Shown piece by piece: positions 10,016-12,214 of a DNA stretch of 12,214 nucleotides (position 1 is its first letter; every line of letters starts with the position of its first letter). Where the stretch lies: contig CAZNCS010000111.1 of assembly GCA_964571605.1 (NCBI GenBank), positions 1 to 12,214 on the forward strand, written 5' to 3'. Source of the DNA: Leptospira_B sp964571605 (lineage in GTDB: Bacteria; Spirochaetota; Leptospiria; Leptospirales; Leptospiraceae). The notes under the pieces were generated by a model. It worked only from the letters and a program-made list of their open reading frames with translations. It was not told the origin of the DNA and ran no database searches. The position numbers and the translations under genes were made by a program.

Positions 10016-11316
10016 CTGATTCCGTGCATCCAAGATTCTAGTTTAGATTTGAATAAAAAAAGTAAAATCGCAGTCAGAGTCGGTAAAGAGAAAAAGATCA
10101 GAAAAAAACCGGAAAGAGAATCTTGGTTGCTCATAAGCCCTGCCAAAATTCCCGCTAAAAAATGTCCGAATACTGTTGCTAAGAACCAAATCCCCATCAT
10201 CATAGAAGCGATTTTTACGGGAGCTAATTTTGTAACCAAAGAGAGGCCGACAGGAGAAAGAAATAATTCTCCTAAAGTCATAAAACCGAATGCCGCAAAA
10301 ATCCAAAGAGAAGAAATTTTATTTGAAACATCCAATGTAACGATCGCCAAAAGTAAAAATCCAAGAGCTAAAATAAATAAACCGGACGCGAATTTTACTA
10401 CGCTGGAGATATGATTTCCTGTTTCTTCCGATTTTTTCCAGATCCAGGAAACTAAAAAGGAGAAGCCCATTACAAAAATAGGATTGATCGATTGGTAATT
10501 TGCGGCAGGAATTTCCCAGCCCAAAAAATTACGGTCCACATACCGATCTATGATCAAACTTAAGGAAGAGCCCATTTGTTCGAAAGAGGCCCAGAAAGTG
10601 ATTGTGACTGCGGAAAAAACAAGAATTGCGTATACTCTTTCTCGATTCTTTTTTACATCTTCTTCTTCGGAATCAGAATGAGAATTTTCCGGTTCTGTAA
10701 TTTTGGACGGTATATACGCAGAGCTGTCCACCCTTCTCCCTAAAAATCCGAAAATGAGCAAACCAATTAACATCCCTAAAGCGGCGATTCCGAATCCGTA
10801 ATGCCAACCTTTGTACTCGGCTAAATTTGCGCAGGCCCAGGTTCCAAGCACCGCTCCTGCATTGATTCCAAAATAGAATATCGTAAATCCGGAATCTTTC
10901 AGATCTTGTTTTCCTTCCAAAGCATAAATTCTTCCGACTACTGTAGAGATACAAGGTTTGAAAAATCCATTTCCGCAAATCAGAAGCCCGAGCCCTAGAT
11001 AGAAAAAATGAGTTTGGTTCAAGGAAAGGGAAAGATGTCCGAACATCATCAGAATCCCACCCAGAAAAATCGATTTGCGGTAACCGATCCATCTGTCAGC
11101 GATCAGTCCTCCGAAAATCGGAGTCAGATACACGCATCCGTTATAGATCGCATAAATCAAATTAGCTTTTGCATCGGCCATAAGCCAGGCCTTTGTAAGA
11201 AAAAGAACAAGTAAGGCTCGCATTCCGTAAAAGGAAAAACGTTCCCACATTTCTACGAAAAATAGAATATAGAGTCCTTTCGGATGCTTTATTGTCCTTT
11301 GGCTCTGGATTTCCAT
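10012..11316 (-). CDS. POT/PTR2-family proton-coupled peptide transporter
   Basis: This is an inner-membrane MFS protein that imports di- or tripeptides with protons. The 434 residues carry the POT hallmarks: EMWERFSFYG (22-31, the ExxERFxYYG proton-coupling motif with Phe at the first Tyr), motif A GGLIADRWIGYRKSI (69-83), the PTR2 signature FYFGINAGA (147-155), FWASFEQMGSSL (241-252), and GELFLSPVGLSLVTKLAP (349-366). An acidic hydrophilic loop (about 205-226) separates the two halves, as is usual. The ATG start lies 28 nt inside the 3' end of atr, with GGAG five bases before it. The stop overlaps the NlpC/P60 start by 4 nt. Length is near that of compact bacterial members. Substrate is inferred from the family. 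Confidence 0.93.
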   Translation of the reverse strand: MEIQSQRTIKHPKGLYILFFVEMWERFSFYGMRALLVLFLTKAWLMADAKANLIYAIYNGCVYLTPIFGGLIADRWIGYRKSIFLGGILMMFGHLSLSLNQTHFFYLGLGLLICGNGFFKPCISTVVGRIYALEGKQDLKDSGFTIFYFGINAGAVLGTWACANLAEYKGWHYGFGIAALGMLIGLLIFGFLGRRVDSSAYIPSKITEPENSHSDSEEEDVKKNRERVYAILVFSAVTITFWASFEQMGSSLSLIIDRYVDRNFLGWEIPAANYQSINPIFVMGFSFLVSWIWKKSEETGNHISSVVKFASGLFILALGFLLLAIVTLDVSNKISSLWIFAAFGFMTLGELFLSPVGLSLVTKLAPVKIASMMMGIWFLATVFGHFLAGILAGLMSNQDSLSGFFLIFFSLPTLTAILLFLFKSKLESWMHGIR

Positions 11317-11846
11317 TGAGGCTCCGCAATTTTAGATTCAAAGTTGGCGTATCTGGCAGCGACAAATAGATAGTCGGAAAGCCGGTTTAAAAAACGCAGA
11401 TCCTCCGGAAAAACATCGTGCCCTTCTTCTTTATATTTTACTAAGTCTCTTTCTAATCTTCTGGCGAGAGTTCTGGAAATATGCAAAAAGGAAGAAGCGG
11501 GAGAACCACCTGGTAAAATAAAATGTTTGAGTGGAACCAAGGAGTCTTGCCAAAGATCGATTTCTTTTTCCAAAGCTTGTATATCTTCTTCCAAAATACA
11601 GGAGCTATCGTCTTTTTTTCTATAACCGGCAAGTTCGGAGCCCAATTCAAAAAGTAAGTTTTGTATACCTTCTAGTCCGCTACGAAGAATGGAGTTTTTT
11701 TCTAAAAAGGAAAGGGCTACACCTAAAGAAGAATTCAATTCGTCTGCGGTGCCGTACAATTCTACTCGTTTGTCTGATTTAGAAACTCTGGTTCCGGATG
11801 CCAAAGAGGTGGTGCCGGTATCGCCCTTTTTCGTATAGATCTTCAT
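11289..11846 (-). CDS. Cob(I)alamin adenosyltransferase, PduO type
   Basis: The enzyme transfers the 5'-deoxyadenosyl group of ATP to reduced cobalamin to form coenzyme B12. The 185 residues contain the PduO-type ATP site YTKKGDTGTTSL (4-15), then RVELYGTADELNS (27-39), LPGGSPASSFLHISRTLARR (111-130) and FLNRLSDYLFVAAR (152-165), in the family's normal order and length. The ATG has AAGGA only three bases upstream, which is a little close. It heads the overlapping atr / transporter / NlpC-P60 cluster and is divergent from flaB. No cobalamin riboswitch was seen upstream. No adenosylcobalamin-dependent enzyme lies in the window, so its client is unknown. Confidence 0.94.
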   Translation of the reverse strand: MKIYTKKGDTGTTSLASGTRVSKSDKRVELYGTADELNSSLGVALSFLEKNSILRSGLEGIQNLLFELGSELAGYRKKDDSSCILEEDIQALEKEIDLWQDSLVPLKHFILPGGSPASSFLHISRTLARRLERDLVKYKEEGHDVFPEDLRFLNRLSDYLFVAARYANFESKIAEPQWKSRAKGQ

Positions 11847-11889
11847 AATTCCTTCAAATTTGGGGACAGAATTCGAAAATCTTCTGAAA

Positions 11890-11919
11890 TTTCCCCTAGA
11901 AAAGATGGTTTTAGGGAAA
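11890..11919. repeat. Imperfect inverted repeat upstream of the flaB promoter
   Basis: TTTCCCCTA (11890-11898) and TAGGGAAA (11912-11919) form an inverted repeat with one bulged C and a 13-nt spacer. It ends 5 bp before the plus-strand -35 and lies 44-73 bp upstream of the atr start, so it could be a shared operator or a hairpin in the atr leader. The function is unknown. Confidence 0.4.
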
Positions 11920-11924
11920 AAAAG

Positions 11925-11953
11925 TTGCGGATAGCATCGGGTAGTAGTATGAT
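11925..11953 (+). promoter_or_regulatory. Sigma-70-like promoter for flaB
   Basis: TTGCGG (11925-11930) and TATGAT (11948-11953) are separated by exactly 17 bp. The -10 matches TATAAT in five of six bases; the -35 matches only TTG. A start near 11960 would give a flaB leader of roughly 200 nt. No good sigma-28 promoter (TAAA-N15-GCCGATAA) was found on this strand, although GCGGATAG overlaps the -35 region without its upstream box. Confidence 0.5.
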
Positions 11954-11978
11954 GAGGACGGTTTTTCCTGTATTTGGA

Positions 11979-12006
11979 TTATCGCCATTCGTGGCTTTAG
12001 TCTTTA
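11979..12006 (-). promoter_or_regulatory. Sigma-28 (FliA)-like promoter motif facing atr
   Basis: On the minus strand TAAA (12006-12003) is followed after 16 nt by GGCGATAA (11986-11979). The -10 box matches the flagellar sigma-28 consensus GCCGATAA in seven of eight bases; the usual spacer is 15 nt. A start near 11972 would lie about 125 nt before the atr start codon. It may be a real class-3 flagellar promoter for the atr cluster, an antisense start in the flaB leader, or chance. Confidence 0.3.
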
Positions 12007-12027
12007 GGAAAAATTTCAAAAAAAAGA

Positions 12028-12048
12028 ACTCTCCTAGAAAAAGAGAGT
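12028..12048. other. 6-bp hairpin with minus-strand T-tract
   Basis: ACTCTC (12028-12033) and GAGAGT (12043-12048) are perfect complements around a 9-nt loop. On the minus strand the stem is followed by TC and eight T residues, then GAAATTTTT, which resembles an intrinsic terminator that would stop antisense transcription leaving flaB. On the plus strand the same stem lies in the flaB leader with no U-tract. Confidence 0.4.
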
Positions 12049-12065
12049 GAAAATCGCAGTGGAAC

Positions 12066-12109
12066 CCGGGCTGACCCCGGAGGGCTCCCCTCCCTCCTAA
12101 AATGCCCGG
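12066..12109 (+). promoter_or_regulatory. GC-rich flaB leader segment with competing base pairings
   Basis: GGAGGG (12079-12084) can pair with CCCTCC at 12088-12093 or at 12092-12097. CCGGG (12066-12070) can pair locally with CCCGG (12076-12080), or as CCGGGC with GCCCGG (12104-12109), which would enclose the first hairpin. CCTCCCT (12089-12095) is the exact complement of the flaB Shine-Dalgarno AGGGAGG (12145-12151). These pairings exclude one another, so the segment could act as a translational switch. Structures were found by eye and not by energy calculation. Confidence 0.5.
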
Positions 12110-12117
12110 AAATATCG

Positions 12118-12135
12118 GTTCGGACGGATCCGAAC
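12118..12135 (+). promoter_or_regulatory. flaB leader hairpin with GGA loop (candidate CsrA site 1)
   Basis: GTTCGGA and TCCGAAC form a perfect 7-bp stem around a CGGA loop, and a G-U pair (12117/12136) can extend it. CsrA prefers GGA exposed in a short hairpin loop. The loop GGA is separated by 18 nt from the GGA of the Shine-Dalgarno site, a distance that allows one CsrA dimer to bridge both. Confidence 0.55.
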
Positions 12136-12142
12136 TCTAGCT

Positions 12143-12151
12143 ACAGGGAGG
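12143..12151 (+). promoter_or_regulatory. flaB Shine-Dalgarno overlapping a candidate CsrA site 2
   Basis: AGGGAGG (12145-12151) stands 6 nt before the flaB ATG and is the strongest ribosome site in the window. ACAGGGAGG fits the CsrA core ACANGGANG at every defined base, and the wider stretch matches RUACARGGAUGU at 10 of 12 positions. Binding here would block ribosome entry. Confidence 0.65.
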
Positions 12152-12157
12152 TTGTTG

Positions 12158-12214
12158 ATGATTATCAATCACAACATCAGCGCTCTTCGTGCAAATAATG
12201 TACTGAAGACAGTC
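12158..12214 (+). CDS. flaB: Flagellin FlaB, N-terminus only (runs off right edge)
   Basis: FlaB proteins form the core of the periplasmic flagellar filament of spirochetes. Only 19 codons are present: MIINHNISALRANNVLKTV. The MIINHN start with an 'SAL.A...L' pattern is the conserved D0 helix of flagellins, and MIINHN is especially typical of spirochete FlaB. Leptospira species carry several flaB paralogues, and this fragment is too short to say which one it is. The ATG is preceded by a strong AGGGAGG at 6-nt spacing. The long structured leader suggests control after transcription start. There is no signal peptide, as expected for type III flagellar export. Confidence 0.88.
   Translation, partial: MIINHNISALRANNVLKTV

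Larger units (their letters stand above)
11847..12157. other. Divergent atr/flaB intergenic region, 311 bp
   Basis: No protein gene is supported here. The left part (to about 11920) is AT-rich and must hold signals for atr on the minus strand. The middle has a plus-strand sigma-70-like promoter and a minus-strand sigma-28-like motif. The right part (12028-12157) is a strongly foldable flaB leader with a GC-rich core at 12065-12097. A 12-codon open frame at 12102-12140 (MPGNIGSDGSEL) lacks a well-spaced ribosome site and is not called. Confidence 0.7.

Noticed and set aside
10016..10033. TTG start six codons upstream for the NlpC/P60 gene
   Set aside because: The ATG at 10015 gives a clean signal peptide and an ATGA overlap with the upstream stop.
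12102..12140. 12-codon open frame in the flaB leader as a leader peptide
   Set aside because: The nearest ribosome-like site (12079-12084) is 17 nt away and probably paired; the frame's stop just before the Shine-Dalgarno is suggestive only.
11847..12157. Cobalamin riboswitch near atr
   Set aside because: atr is a B12 gene, but I find no B12-box core (GCCACTG with the surrounding conserved set) in either orientation; the GC-rich segment belongs to the flaB side.

Overview
The window looks like chromosomal DNA of a Leptospira-type spirochete. The flagellin gene that begins at the right edge has the spirochete FlaB start (MIINHN...), which points to Spirochaetes. The window also carries Kdo and heptose genes plus an LPS-export operon, and Borrelia and Treponema do not make that LPS. 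GC content is moderate, and GTG/TTG starts are frequent. The species cannot be resolved from the sequence alone. I see no mobile element, CRISPR array, tRNA or rRNA.

Positions 1-8089 (minus strand) hold one tightly packed envelope-biogenesis block, transcribed right to left: rfaE1 (heptose-7-P kinase), rfaE2 (heptose-1-P adenylyltransferase), a 98-bp gap, pyrG (CTP synthase), kdsA (Kdo-8-P synthase), lptC, an enlarged lptA/OstA-type gene, lptB, and rpoN (sigma-54, cut by the left edge). From pyrG to rpoN the gaps are 0-7 bp or 4-nt overlaps. The genes fit one pathway: heptose and Kdo are inner-core sugars, CTP is needed to activate Kdo as CMP-Kdo, and LptC/A/B move finished LPS to the outer membrane. 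The lptC-lptA-lptB-rpoN order matches the classic proteobacterial order.

Positions 8152-8766 (plus strand) encode a stand-alone LON substrate-binding-domain protein, divergent from rfaE1. Its stop codon is one base from the stop of the convergent neighbour. Positions 8768-11846 (minus strand) form a three-gene overlapping cluster: atr (PduO-type cobalamin adenosyltransferase), a POT/PTR2 peptide transporter, and a secreted NlpC/P60 cell-wall peptidase.

Positions 11847-12157 are the divergent region between atr and flaB, and are the least ordinary part of the window. On the plus strand there is a sigma-70-like promoter followed by an approximately 200-nt flaB leader. That leader contains a GC-rich foldable segment that includes a perfect complement of the flaB Shine-Dalgarno. 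It also has a 7-bp hairpin with a CGGA loop, and a near-consensus CsrA site (ACAGGGAGG) lying on the Shine-Dalgarno itself. This closely resembles the two-site CsrA control of the Bacillus hag (flagellin) leader. A sigma-28-like motif faces atr on the minus strand.
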